Assembly (NCBI GenBank): GCA_035532415.1
Contig: DATKRB010000045.1
Location: 13,355 to 77,354 of the forward strand
Source of the DNA: DATKRB01 sp035532415
GTDB taxonomy: Bacteria; Actinomycetota; Acidimicrobiia; Acidimicrobiales; RAAP-2
Direction of reading: 5' to 3'
DNA length: 64,000 bases
Shown here: piece after piece, positions 7,490-16,299 of the stretch
Numbering within the stretch: position 1 is the stretch's first letter
How the letters are laid out: each line of letters opens with the position of its first letter
Notes under the pieces: generated by a model
The model's input: only the letters and a program-made list of their open reading frames with translations
The model's database searches: none
What the model was told of the DNA's origin: nothing
Position numbers and translations under genes: made by a program

Positions 7490-10036
7490 TCAGGACAGTT
7501 GGGACAGGGCGCTCGACAGCGCCGAGCTCTGGTTCTTCAGCGTCCCCAGGGTGACCTCGAGGTTGGAGAACTCCTGCTGGAGGGATTTCTGCTCCTGGCT
7601 GGCCAGCAGCTGCTCGAAGGAGATCTGGCTGTCGAGACTGGTCGACTGGGTGGTGAGGCCCTTTGCCGTCGTCGTGATGGCCCCGGTGACCGGGTCGGTC
7701 ATCGTGTTGGCCAGGCCGGCGATCGCCTGGGCGATGCCGGGCTGGTAGGTGAGGGTCCCGAGACTGGTGGAGGACGTGATCCCCGTGGCGGTCACCTCGA
7801 GCGACAGGCCCCCGAGGGTCGGATCCGATGCCGGGGCGCTGAGGAACTGGCCGATGCCGGTGGCGGTCAGCCCGTTGATGGTGCCGGCCACGTCGGTGCC
7901 GGCGAACGACGCCGGGGTCCCTGCCGTCGGCCCGGCCAGCCCGGTGGTCCCCGGTCCGGTGCTGGTGGACGTGACGGTGAAGCCTGCCGCGCTCCCGTAG
8001 GCGGACGAGGTGAGCTGGAGCTGCTGGCCGCTGCCGACCACTTGGGCCGACAGTGAGATTCCCGCGCCGGCCAGCGCGGCGTTGATGCCGGCCGCCACCG
8101 AGGAGAGGCTCTCCCCGACCGTGGTGGCGTAGTTCACGCTCTGGCCACCCGATCCGATGGTGAGGGTCTCCGCGGCGGACACCGAGCCGGGGCTCAGCAC
8201 CGACCCGAGGTCGGTGGCCTGCGTGGCGGAGTGGCTGACCGTCACGTTGTACGACCCGGCCTGCGTCGTGTTGGACGCGTAGGAGAGGGAGACGTCGCCG
8301 GCGTACGACGGCGACGACGGCGCGAAGGTCCCCCCCCGGGTGAACATGTCCGCCACCTGGGTGGGGTTGGCGCTGAACGCCGTCTCGAAGGTCGACTGGT
8401 TGAACACGATCTGCCCGTTGTCCAAGGCGACCCCGACGTTCTCCCCATTGCCCAGGGTGGACGTTCCCGAGGTGGCGGCGAAGACGCCGAGGATCTGGTT
8501 GGTGAGGTTCTGCAGCACCGAGGAGCCCATCAACGGGCCGGCCTGCTTGGTCGCCTGGTTGTAGCCGGCGTACTTCTGGATGTCGGAGAGAACAGCGTTG
8601 GCCGCGTCCACCAGGCCCTGCACCGAGGTGGCGGTGGCGGTGGCGTCGGGCGCCACGGTGACCGTGACCGGGGTCGTGGTGGTGGAGCCCACCGACACCG
8701 ACAGGCCGGGCAGGAGGCCGGCGAACGTGTCGTTCCCCGAGGTCAGCGTGTAGCCCCCCGACCCCCCCACCTGGATCCGTGCGTCGCTGCCGGCTGTTGC
8801 CGTCTGCATCGCCCCCAGGGACGACGAGGAGAACGCACCGGTGTCGACGGACAGGTCGGCCGCAGTGCCGGTGGCCGACGAGGAGAGTTGGAGGATGTAC
8901 GCGCCGCTGCTGGTCTGAACCGCCGAGGCGATGATGCCGGTGCCGGCCGCGTTGACGTTGCTCACCAGGTCGGCGAGCGACCCGTTGCCGGTCGACACGT
9001 TGGACGCGGTCAACGATCCGGTCGACAGCAGTGAGCTGTCCACCGTGGCCTGGGTGCTCGACCCGTCGAGGGTGGCGTTCACCGTGCCGCCCGTGCCCGA
9101 GGTCAGGGCGACCGTGGCACCGGGGGTGACCGTGCTCAGGGTGTTGGCCGTCCCGTCCACGGTGATCACCCCGGCGACGCCGGTCGAGGCGCTCGACATG
9201 GCGGCCAGCCCCAGGGTGGGGAGGGCGGTTCCCCCCGTCACCTGCAGGCTCTGGGTGCTCCCCTGGTCGACGGTGGCCAACATCAGGTCGCCGGTGGGAC
9301 CGTAGCCGGCCTGCAGCACCCCGGCGGCCCCCGCCGCGCTGATCGCGCTCTGCACGGCGGACAGCAGTCCCGACCCCGAGTACCCACCACCGGGGCTCGC
9401 CCCGAGGGTGAGGGCGTAGGCGGTGCCGTTGACGGTGACGTTCACGGTGTCGTTGCTCGATCCGACGGTGATGCCCCCGGTCTGGCTCTGCAGGTCGGTG
9501 GTGCCGGTGGTCGCCGCGGCGGCCGAGGCCTGGCTGACGGCGACCGAGTGCGAGCCGAGGGCGAGCCCCGACCCGGCAGCCAAGGTGGCCAGGCCGTACC
9601 GGGCGCCGCCCTGGGCCAGCAGGAACCCCGGGCTCGAGTCGACCACGTCCGCGGTGGACGACACCGATCCGGCGGAGACGAGCGAGTCGGCTTGCGCCAG
9701 CGAGAGCACGCCGAAGGACACCGACCCCGAGGGCGTCCCCGAGGCGGCGGTCGCGGTGACCGCGGCCGGGTCCGAGGAGGTGGCCAGGCGGGCCCCCCAG
9801 CCGCTCGGGGTGGCGAGGGCCTGGGCCGCAGTCTGAAAGGCCAGCAGGTCCTTGTTGATCGCCTGGTAGTCGCCGGCCTGGGTGTTGAGGGTGGACTGCT
9901 CGTTCTGGAGGTTCGTGATGGGCTGCTGGTAGCTCTGCATCATCGCCTGAATGAGGGCCTGGGTGTTGAGCCCCGAGATGAGCCCGTTGTCGATGATGGG
10001 TGGCGTGCTGCTCGCGCTCGATGGGAAAATTGTCAT
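7490..10036 (-). CDS. fliD: Flagellar cap protein FliD
   Basis: The filament cap that folds exported flagellin at the tip. The N-terminal coiled-coil domain (LIQAMMQSYQQPITNLQNEQ, around residues 25-44) and the C-terminal coiled-coil (SQISFEQLLASQEQKSLQQE near residue 805) mark FliD. At 848 residues it is much longer than the usual 450-650; the extra length lies in the central Gly/Ser/Thr/Ala-rich domains, which contain repeated beta-rich units. The start ATG has GCAAGGAGC upstream. It lies downstream of fliC on the same strand, with a hairpin between, so it may be read partly by readthrough from the fliC promoter. Confidence 0.93.
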   Translation of the reverse strand: MTIFPSSASSTPPIIDNGLISGLNTQALIQAMMQSYQQPITNLQNEQSTLNTQAGDYQAINKDLLAFQTAAQALATPSGWGARLATSSDPAAVTATAASGTPSGSVSFGVLSLAQADSLVSAGSVSSTADVVDSSPGFLLAQGGARYGLATLAAGSGLALGSHSVAVSQASAAAATTGTTDLQSQTGGITVGSSNDTVNVTVNGTAYALTLGASPGGGYSGSGLLSAVQSAISAAGAAGVLQAGYGPTGDLMLATVDQGSTQSLQVTGGTALPTLGLAAMSSASTGVAGVITVDGTANTLSTVTPGATVALTSGTGGTVNATLDGSSTQATVDSSLLSTGSLTASNVSTGNGSLADLVSNVNAAGTGIIASAVQTSSGAYILQLSSSATGTAADLSVDTGAFSSSSLGAMQTATAGSDARIQVGGSGGYTLTSGNDTFAGLLPGLSVSVGSTTTTPVTVTVAPDATATATSVQGLVDAANAVLSDIQKYAGYNQATKQAGPLMGSSVLQNLTNQILGVFAATSGTSTLGNGENVGVALDNGQIVFNQSTFETAFSANPTQVADMFTRGGTFAPSSPSYAGDVSLSYASNTTQAGSYNVTVSHSATQATDLGSVLSPGSVSAAETLTIGSGGQSVNYATTVGESLSSVAAGINAALAGAGISLSAQVVGSGQQLQLTSSAYGSAAGFTVTSTSTGPGTTGLAGPTAGTPASFAGTDVAGTINGLTATGIGQFLSAPASDPTLGGLSLEVTATGITSSTSLGTLTYQPGIAQAIAGLANTMTDPVTGAITTTAKGLTTQSTSLDSQISFEQLLASQEQKSLQQEFSNLEVTLGTLKNQSSALSSALSQLS

Positions 10037-10096
10037 GTGGTCGTGATGCTCCTTGCCGTTCCTGACCGGTGACGCGTGGCCCGCCGCCGAGGAGGT

Positions 10097-10122
10097 CCGG
10101 TCGTGACGATCGCGTCACCCGG
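10097..10122 (-). terminator. Hairpin between fliC and fliD
   Basis: A near-perfect inverted repeat: CCGG, then GTGACG-ATCG-CGTCAC, closed by CCGG. There is no T-run on the minus strand, so it is at best a weak, partial terminator for flagellin mRNA or a 3'-end stabiliser. Confidence 0.4.
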
Positions 10123-10165
10123 ACCCCCTCGACGGCGTTGCGTACGCTGCGTCCCGACTGCCTGC

Positions 10166-11002
10166 CTACTGGAGGAGCTTCAGGACGAGGGACGGCTGCT
10201 GTTGCGCCTGGGACAGCATCGACACCCCTGATTGCATCAGGATCTGGTCGGTGCTGAACTTGGTGGTCGCCTGGGCGAAGTTGACGTCGACCAGGCCCGA
10301 GTAGGCCGACTGCAGGTTCTGCTGGCCTACGGTCAGGTTGGCCACGACCACGTTCAGCTGGTTCTGGGTGGCGCCGACGTTAGCCTCGACCGATGCCACC
10401 GTGTTGATGGCGGCCTGCACGGCCGAGATGGCCGCAGCCGCCGATGCCGCCGAACCCACCGACACCGATACCGTCGAGACACCCAGTGCACCAGTGGTGG
10501 CGGCACTGATGGTGACCACCAGCTGCTGGTTGGTGTTGTCGAAGGCGCCGACCTGCAGAACCTGCCCGGAGAAGTCGCCGTTCAGGAGCTGGCTGGTGCC
10601 GAACGACGTGGTGTTGGCGATCTGGTCGATCTGGTTCTGCAGTGCCACGAACTCCTGCTGGTTGGCGCTCAGCGACTGGGCGCTGTTGGTCGCCCCGTTC
10701 GCCGAGTTGATGGCCAGGGAGTCCATCGTCTGCAGGATCGACGAGATCTGGTTCAGCGCGCCACTTGCCGTCTGGATCATCGAGACGCCGTTCTGCGCGT
10801 TGGAGATCGCCTGCTGGTAGCCGTTCGACTGGGACAGGAGGTCCTGCGAGACGACGTACGCAGCGGGATTGTCGGCGGCGGTCTGGATCTGCAGACCCGA
10901 CGACAACTGCGAGATCGCCGTCGACATGGCCTGGTCGGTGGCGTTCAGGTTGTTGAAGGCGTCGATCGCCGAGATGTTGGTGTTGACTACAAGGGAAGAC
11001 AT
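10166..11002 (-). CDS. fliC: Flagellin
   Basis: The filament subunit, 278 residues, a compact flagellin with conserved D0/D1 ends and a short variable middle. The N-terminus reads SSLVVNTNISAIDAFNN, with the LSSGLQIQTAADNPAAY motif at about residues 33-47; the C-terminus has the usual helical pair with DVNFAQATTKFSTDQIL and ends in LVLKLLQ. The ATG at 11002 is preceded by a strong GGAGGA. Export and assembly would need FliS, FliW and FliD, all encoded nearby. The gene faces a divergent glycosyltransferase, which fits a glycosylated filament. The leader carries CsrA-like sites. Confidence 0.96.
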   Translation of the reverse strand: MSSLVVNTNISAIDAFNNLNATDQAMSTAISQLSSGLQIQTAADNPAAYVVSQDLLSQSNGYQQAISNAQNGVSMIQTASGALNQISSILQTMDSLAINSANGATNSAQSLSANQQEFVALQNQIDQIANTTSFGTSQLLNGDFSGQVLQVGAFDNTNQQLVVTISAATTGALGVSTVSVSVGSAASAAAAISAVQAAINTVASVEANVGATQNQLNVVVANLTVGQQNLQSAYSGLVDVNFAQATTKFSTDQILMQSGVSMLSQAQQQPSLVLKLLQ

Positions 11003-11038
11003 CCGTTCCTCCGTGGGTTGAGGCCCCGTCCGTGGGGC
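11003..11038 (-). promoter_or_regulatory. Candidate CsrA-binding leader of fliC mRNA
   Basis: The mRNA just before the fliC ATG contains a perfect 5-bp stem GCCCC/GGGGC with the hexaloop ACGGAC (11038-11023), a GGA displayed in a loop, followed by a Shine-Dalgarno CACGGAGGA and a further CGGATG at the start codon. More GGA motifs lie upstream in the leader. CsrA recognises looped GGA near ribosome sites, as shown for Bacillus hag. csrA and fliW are both in this locus. Confidence 0.55.
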
Positions 11039-11123
11039 ACGCTGACGTGGTACTGGCGGTCCTCCCTGCCGGCCCCAGAAGCAACTTGCTCCTTCGTGGC
11101 CGCCGGGAAGGGCACCGTTCTCC

Positions 11124-11151
11124 TTATCGTCCGGCGGAGGCGGATCCTGAA
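11124..11151 (-). promoter_or_regulatory. FliA/WhiG-type promoter of fliC
   Basis: On the minus strand: TTCA (11151-11148), a 16-nt spacer, GACGATAA (11131-11124). The -10 matches GCCGATAA in 7/8 positions and the -35 matches TAAA in 2/4. The same GGGCTTCA context recurs in the flgN promoter. The implied leader is about 115 nt, longer than at most other sites in this locus. Confidence 0.6.
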
Positions 11152-11211
11152 GCCCGGGTTCGGATTGTCGTGTTTCCGTTGCTCTCCCGGGCGCGCTCTC
11201 CGTGCACCGGT

Positions 11212-11239
11212 TCAACTCCGTACGCCGTCCTGCCGATAC
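11212..11239 (+). promoter_or_regulatory. FliA/WhiG-type promoter of the triple glycosyltransferase gene
   Basis: TCAA (11212-11215), a 16-nt spacer, GCCGATAC (11232-11239). Only 7 nt separate the -10 from the ATG at 11247, so the transcript would start at or next to the start codon (leaderless). It is divergent from the fliC promoter. Confidence 0.7.
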
Positions 11240-11246
11240 CACTACC

Positions 11247-14200
11247 ATGTCCAGGCGCCTGCCGGTCTCGATCGTCATCCTCGCGTGGAACGCCTGGAAG
11301 GAGACCCAAGCCTGCCTCGAGTCCCTCCGCCCAACCCTCGGCCTGCACGACCAGGTGATCGTGGTGGACAACGGCTCGACCGACGCCACCGCCTCACGGC
11401 TCAGGCTCTTCTCGTGGTTGGAAGTGGTGCACAACGAGGAGAACCGTGGGTTCGCCGCCGGCTGCAACCAAGGCGCTGCCGAGGCCCGCAACGACGTCGT
11501 GGTCTTCCTCAACAACGACACCGTGCTCACCAGACGCTGGCTCGATCCCCTGGTGGAGCCGTTTGACGTCCCCGGGGTCGCGGCCACCGGACCACGGTCG
11601 AACTTCGTGTCGGGACCCCAGGTGGCCGAGGGTGCCGCGTATGCGGCCGATGACCGGAGCGCCATACGGGCGTTCGCGCGCCAGTGGGCCGACGGTCACC
11701 GGGGCGAGGTCACGCCGACCGACCGCCTCGTCGGTTTCTGCCTCGCGGTCCGGCGCACGGCGTTCGAGACCGCCGGGGGCTTCGACGAGGGCTACGAGGT
11801 GGGCGGGTTTGAGGACGACGACCTGTGCCGACGCCTGATCGACGCCGGATGGAACCTGCTCATCGCCCACGAGTCCTTCGTCCATCACGCCGGTCACCGG
11901 ACCTTTGACGCCAACGAGGTCGATTGGTTCGACCAGCAGGAGCGCAACCGGGCCCGCTTCGAAGAGAAGTTCGGGGCTGGCAGCAAGCGAGAGTTCCCTC
12001 TGGTGTCGGCGTGCCTGATCGTGAAGGACGAAGAGGCCAACCTCCCGCGTTGCCTGGCCTCGCTGGAGGGGTTCGCCGACGAGGTCGTCGTGTACGACAC
12101 CGGCTCCACGGACAGCACAGTCGATCTGGCCCGCCGGGCGGGGGCGGCCGTCGTAGAGGGCTACTGGGACGACGACTTCTCACGAGCTCGCAACGTCGCC
12201 CTCGCATCGTGCCACGGTGAGTGGGTCGCCTGGCTGGACGCCGACGAGATGCTCGTCTGCGACGACGTGGCCGCCCTCCGCCAACAGTTGGTCCGCACCG
12301 GGCCCGAGGTCGACGGGTACAGCGTGCCCATCGAGAACGTGACCGGGTCCGGTGTCGGAGCGATGTTCGTCCACTCCGCCTGCCGGCTGTTCCGCCGGTC
12401 ACGATGCGAGTGGACCGGACGGCTCCACGAGCAGGTGGCCGGCCGGGACGACCATCGGCCGGTGGCCACCATGGCCCTCGAGCGGGCCCGTATCCACCAC
12501 ACCGGCTACACGAGCCAGGCCATGGCACAACGATCGAAGGCCGAGCGCAACCTCCGCGTGGCCGAGGCGGAGGTCGAGCGGGCCGATGGCTGGGAGCGCG
12601 GCTTCTCGCTGACCAGCCTTGGCCGCTCCTACATGACGGCCGGACGTCCCGAGGAGGCCCTGCAGACCTGCCGCCGGGGCGCAGCCGAGACGCAGAACCC
12701 GATCACCCGCCGGCTGGCCCTGCGCACGGTCGTCGAAGCACTCGTCGCCCTCGGTCGCCCCGAGGACGCGCTCGACGCGCTCGACGAGCTGCGACAGGTC
12801 AGCGACCGGCAGGTCCTCGTGACCCTGCTCGAGACGAACATCCGGCGCCAGACGGGCGATCACGTACGAGCCCTCGAGCTCCTCGACACGATCGTCGGCC
12901 CGCAATTCGACGACGACGGGTTCGAGTACGACGAGAGCATGTTCGCCCAGCAGCGTTCCGAGTCGCTCGCCGTGCTCGGTCGTCACGGCGAGGCCGCCGA
13001 TGCCTTGCTGGCGGCCATGTCGGACAAGGGGGTGCTCGACGCGCACCTGGGCACCGTCGTCGAGTACCTTCAGCAGGCCGGCCGGCCGCTCACCGATCTG
13101 GCCGCCGCCATCCCCCCCGTCAACCACCAGCTCTTCATGGCGCAGATCCTCCAGCTCATCCCCGAGACCGCCGACCAGGTGCTCGGGGCATGCGTCGCAC
13201 ACGCCGAACAGCACGCCGAGGCGCACACCGAACAGCACGGGGAAGGCACCGTGCTCGCGGTCCTGGCCACGGCTGCAACCGTGGCCGCGTCCCTTTCCAT
13301 CGAACGGGCCCTGGTGTGGTCGTCATGCCTCCGAGCTCGCGGTCTCGGCGTGGCCTGCCCGCTGGTCGCCATCGCCACGGACCAGGCGCGCTCACCGGTC
13401 GATCGCGCCCGAGCGGCGGGCGCCGGGTACCAGGTGTTCGGCGACGACCGCCTGGCCTCCGCCTTCCCCGTCGCCTATGCCGTCGCTTCCCCGGACGAGC
13501 GATGCCAGATCGCTGCCGAAATTACGGCAATCTGCCCCCAGCTCATGAGCCCACCGGGTTCCGAACCCGGCACCGTGACAAAGGTCAGCATCATCATCCC
13601 CTGTTGGAACCAGGCGGAGTACACGACGCGCTGTCTCGCTTCGATCCAAGCCCATACACCGCCGGGCACCTACGAGGTGATCCTCATCGACAACGGCTCG
13701 ACGGATGCCACGGCATCGCTGACATCGGCTCCCGAAGACCGGTCGCTGATCGTTCACCGGAACGGCGAGAACCTCGGATTTGCCCGAGCCTGCAACCAGG
13801 GGGCATCCCTGGCGCGAACCGACAGGCTCGTCTTCCTGAACAACGACACCGAGGTCCTCCCCGGCTGGTTGCCACCCCTGATGACGGTCCTCGACCAGCA
13901 CCCCGATGTCGGCATCGTCGGTTGCCGGCTTCTCTACCCCGACGGTACCCTGCAGCACGCGGGGGTCGTCACCGGGAGATCACCGGACGGCCTGTTCGAC
14001 GGACATCATCGTTTCCGTCGGCAACCGGGCACGTACCCCCCTGCCCTGACGGGAGAGGTGCTTCCGGCCGTGACCGGCGCGTGCATGGCAGTGCGGCGCC
14101 ACCTCTTCGAAGATCTCGGCGGTTTTGACGAGCTCTACTACAACGGCAACGAGGACGTCGATCTCTGCCTCGCTGCGGCCAAGTGCGGCTGGTCGGTGTA

Positions 14201-14345
14201 CTACGAGCCTGCAAGTTGTGTGATCCACCACGAATCGATATCCGGACCCGAACGCTTCGTGAGCGCGAGGTCGAACAGGGAACGTCTCACGGAACGCTGG
14301 TCGGAGGGAAAGTGCTGGTCACCGTCGTCGACGAGCAGCCGATAG
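11247..14345 (+). CDS. Multidomain GT2 glycosyltransferase with TPR-like linker
   Basis: A 1,032-residue cytoplasmic glycosyltransferase with three GT-A modules. Module 1 (residues about 6-260) has VSIVILAWN, VDNGSTD and FLNNDT; module 2 (about 265-480) has SACLIVKDEE, YDTGSTD and WLDADEM; module 3 (about 775-1010) has VSIIIPCWN, LIDNGSTD and FLNNDTE. Between modules 2 and 3 lies a helical stretch with TPR-like repeats (residues about 480-640). Modules 1 and 3 resemble rhamnosyl- or GlcNAc-type GT2; module 2 resembles SunS/TPR-type protein glycosyltransferases. The start ATG 11247 is chosen because the promoter lies inside the longer opening at 11202. Adjacent to fliC and before a deoxysugar pathway, it is a candidate flagellin glycosyltransferase (inference). 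Confidence 0.85.
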   Translation: MSRRLPVSIVILAWNAWKETQACLESLRPTLGLHDQVIVVDNGSTDATASRLRLFSWLEVVHNEENRGFAAGCNQGAAEARNDVVVFLNNDTVLTRRWLDPLVEPFDVPGVAATGPRSNFVSGPQVAEGAAYAADDRSAIRAFARQWADGHRGEVTPTDRLVGFCLAVRRTAFETAGGFDEGYEVGGFEDDDLCRRLIDAGWNLLIAHESFVHHAGHRTFDANEVDWFDQQERNRARFEEKFGAGSKREFPLVSACLIVKDEEANLPRCLASLEGFADEVVVYDTGSTDSTVDLARRAGAAVVEGYWDDDFSRARNVALASCHGEWVAWLDADEMLVCDDVAALRQQLVRTGPEVDGYSVPIENVTGSGVGAMFVHSACRLFRRSRCEWTGRLHEQVAGRDDHRPVATMALERARIHHTGYTSQAMAQRSKAERNLRVAEAEVERADGWERGFSLTSLGRSYMTAGRPEEALQTCRRGAAETQNPITRRLALRTVVEALVALGRPEDALDALDELRQVSDRQVLVTLLETNIRRQTGDHVRALELLDTIVGPQFDDDGFEYDESMFAQQRSESLAVLGRHGEAADALLAAMSDKGVLDAHLGTVVEYLQQAGRPLTDLAAAIPPVNHQLFMAQILQLIPETADQVLGACVAHAEQHAEAHTEQHGEGTVLAVLATAATVAASLSIERALVWSSCLRARGLGVACPLVAIATDQARSPVDRARAAGAGYQVFGDDRLASAFPVAYAVASPDERCQIAAEITAICPQLMSPPGSEPGTVTKVSIIIPCWNQAEYTTRCLASIQAHTPPGTYEVILIDNGSTDATASLTSAPEDRSLIVHRNGENLGFARACNQGASLARTDRLVFLNNDTEVLPGWLPPLMTVLDQHPDVGIVGCRLLYPDGTLQHAGVVTGRSPDGLFDGHHRFRRQPGTYPPALTGEVLPAVTGACMAVRRHLFEDLGGFDELYYNGNEDVDLCLAAAKCGWSVYYEPASCVIHHESISGPERFVSARSNRERLTERWSEGKCWSPSSTSSR

Positions 14346-14379
14346 ATCGAGCCTTCACGCATGCACGACGAGCCTCGGC

Positions 14380-14407
14380 TCAAGATCGACCGGGACCGGG
14401 CCGATAG
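14380..14407 (+). promoter_or_regulatory. FliA/WhiG-type promoter of the CDP-deoxysugar operon
   Basis: TCAA (14380-14383), a 16-nt spacer, GCCGATAG (14400-14407). It matches the -35/-10 pair at 11212 and lies 36 nt before the rfbF GTG. It implies that sugar synthesis is switched with the flagellar genes. Confidence 0.65.
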
Positions 14408-14443
14408 CCAGACCATGACCCCGCCGCCGAGCGAGCATGCGCC

Positions 14444-15214
14444 GTGAAGGTCGTCATCCTCGCCGGAGGACGCGGGACCCGGCTGGTGGAGGAAACCGAC
14501 GTCAGACCGAAGCCGATGGTGGAGATCGGTGACCGCCCCATCCTCTGGCACATCATGAAGATGTACGCGTCGCACGGCCTCACGGATTTCATCGTCTGCT
14601 GCGGCTACAAGGGCTACGTCATGAAGGAGTACTTCGCCAACTACTTCCTGCACCAGAGCGACATCACGGTCGACATGAAGACCGGAGACATCACCGCCCA
14701 CCGGTGCAACGCCGAGCCGTGGACGGTCACCCTCGTCGACACGGGGCTCGACTCCAACACCGGCGGGCGCATCAAGCGGGTGCGCAATTACCTCGACGAG
14801 GACGAGCCCTTCTGCCTCACCTACGGCGACGCTGTCTCCGACGTCGACATCCGCGGCCTGATCGCGTTCCACCTGGCCCAGCAGGCGCTCGCCACCGTGA
14901 CCGCCGTCCGCCCCCCGGCCCGCTTCGGGGCGCTCCTCCTCGACGGTCCCCGCGTGGAGGAATTCCGTGAGAAGCCCGAGGACGGGGGGGGTTGGGTCAA
15001 CGGCGGCTTCTTCGTCTGCCACCCCGACGTCACCGACGAGATCGGCGGGGACGCCACCATCTGGGAGCGCGAGCCCCTCGAAGACATCACTGCCCGGGGG
15101 CAGCTGGCGTCGTACCGCCACGAAGGCTTCTGGCAGCCCATGGACACCATGCGTGACAAGCTGCGCCTGCAGGACCTGTGGGACGGGGGCGACCCGCCGT
15201 GGAGGGTCTGGTGA
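14444..15214 (+). CDS. rfbF: Glucose-1-phosphate cytidylyltransferase
   Basis: Makes CDP-glucose from CTP and glucose 1-phosphate, the first step of the CDP-3,6-dideoxyhexose pathway. The nucleotidyltransferase signature VVILAGGRGTRL is at residues 3-14, followed by RPKPMVEIGDRPILWHIMK and LTYGDAVSD with the metal-binding Asp; this sequence is diagnostic of RfbF/AscA rather than of RmlA. At 256 residues it is full length. The GTG start overlaps nothing upstream, and the stop is coupled to rfbG as GTGA. Confidence 0.93.
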   Translation: MKVVILAGGRGTRLVEETDVRPKPMVEIGDRPILWHIMKMYASHGLTDFIVCCGYKGYVMKEYFANYFLHQSDITVDMKTGDITAHRCNAEPWTVTLVDTGLDSNTGGRIKRVRNYLDEDEPFCLTYGDAVSDVDIRGLIAFHLAQQALATVTAVRPPARFGALLLDGPRVEEFREKPEDGGGWVNGGFFVCHPDVTDEIGGDATIWEREPLEDITARGQLASYRHEGFWQPMDTMRDKLRLQDLWDGGDPPWRVW

Positions 15215-16299
15215 CCGTGCCGGGCGCCGGCCTCGCCGGCCGCCGAGTTCTGGTCACCGGCCATACCGGGTTCGTCGGGTCGTGGCTGGTGCTCGCACTC
15301 TCCCAGATCGGAGCCGAGGTCACCGGCCTGGCCGGACCGGCGATGACCGGCGGCCTCTACGAGCGGGCCGGGCTGCGGCAGTTGCTGGCGGCATCCGTGG
15401 AGGGAGACATCCGGGACCTGGCCACGGTCGACGACGCGGTCCGCCGGCACCGCCCCGAGCTGGTCTTCCACCTGGCCGCCCTCGCCACCGTGCCCGAGTC
15501 GTACCGGGACCCGGTGGGCACCTTCGCCACCAACGTCATGGGCACGGCCCACGTGCTCGATGCGGCGCGCCGGAGCCCCACGGCGTCGGCCTGCCTGGTG
15601 GCCACCAGCGACAAGTGCTATTCCCCCGCCGACAAGCCCCATCCCGAAGGGGACCGGCTCGGGGGCGACGACCCCTACAGCGCCAGCAAGGGGGCTGCCG
15701 AGCTGGTGGTCAGGGCGTATGCCCGGTCGTACCCGACCGGCCCGGCCCTGGCGACGACCCGGGCCGGGAACATCATCGGCGGGGGCGACGCCACGGTGGG
15801 CCGGATCGTCCCCGACTTCGCCTCCGCCGCCGCCGCTCGCCGGCCACTGCAGCTGCGCCGTCCCGACGCGGTACGCCCCTGGCAGCACGTCTGCGACTGC
15901 GTGGCCGGGTACCTGTTGCTGGCCGATCGACTCCTTCAGGACCCCGCGAGGGGGACCGGGCCGTGGAACCTCGGCTCTGACCCGGGCGAGGCCCTGACCG
16001 TGCGCGCCCTGGTCGATGCCCTGGGCGACGAGTGGAGCACCCTCGAAGGAGAGCCGCTGCCGTCTCCGGAGGTGGTGCCTTCGGGCGACGCCGAGACCGG
16101 TGTTCTGCTGCTCGACAGCTCGCGGGCCCGCCGGATGCTGTCCTGGCGCCCGGCGTCGACGGCGCAGGGAGCAGCTCGCCTGGCGGCCCGCTGGTACTGG
16201 AACGCATGGCACACCACCGGCTTCGACGCGCTGGACTACAGCCTCCGGGAGATGGCCGGCTTCCAGACCCGGCAGCAACCGCAGGGGGCGAGCCGGTGA
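15211..16299 (+). CDS. rfbG: CDP-glucose 4,6-dehydratase
   Basis: A short-chain-type NAD(P)-dependent dehydratase that converts CDP-glucose to CDP-4-keto-6-deoxyglucose. The Rossmann motif VLVTGHTGFVGSWL lies near residues 13-26; FHLAALATVPESYRDP and a YSASKGAAELV (YxxxK) active-site motif follow, with TRAGNIIGGGD typical of RfbG. GTG 15211 is chosen (362 residues) because GGAGGG lies 5 nt before it and it overlaps the rfbF stop. The stop overlaps the rfbH start in the same way. Confidence 0.93.
   Translation: MTVPGAGLAGRRVLVTGHTGFVGSWLVLALSQIGAEVTGLAGPAMTGGLYERAGLRQLLAASVEGDIRDLATVDDAVRRHRPELVFHLAALATVPESYRDPVGTFATNVMGTAHVLDAARRSPTASACLVATSDKCYSPADKPHPEGDRLGGDDPYSASKGAAELVVRAYARSYPTGPALATTRAGNIIGGGDATVGRIVPDFASAAAARRPLQLRRPDAVRPWQHVCDCVAGYLLLADRLLQDPARGTGPWNLGSDPGEALTVRALVDALGDEWSTLEGEPLPSPEVVPSGDAETGVLLLDSSRARRMLSWRPASTAQGAARLAARWYWNAWHTTGFDALDYSLREMAGFQTRQQPQGASR

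Noticed and set aside
7380..10118. A 912-residue open frame on the minus strand
   Set aside because: It is the His/Arg/Gly-rich shadow of fliD in another frame; fliD in its own frame has FliD domains at both ends.
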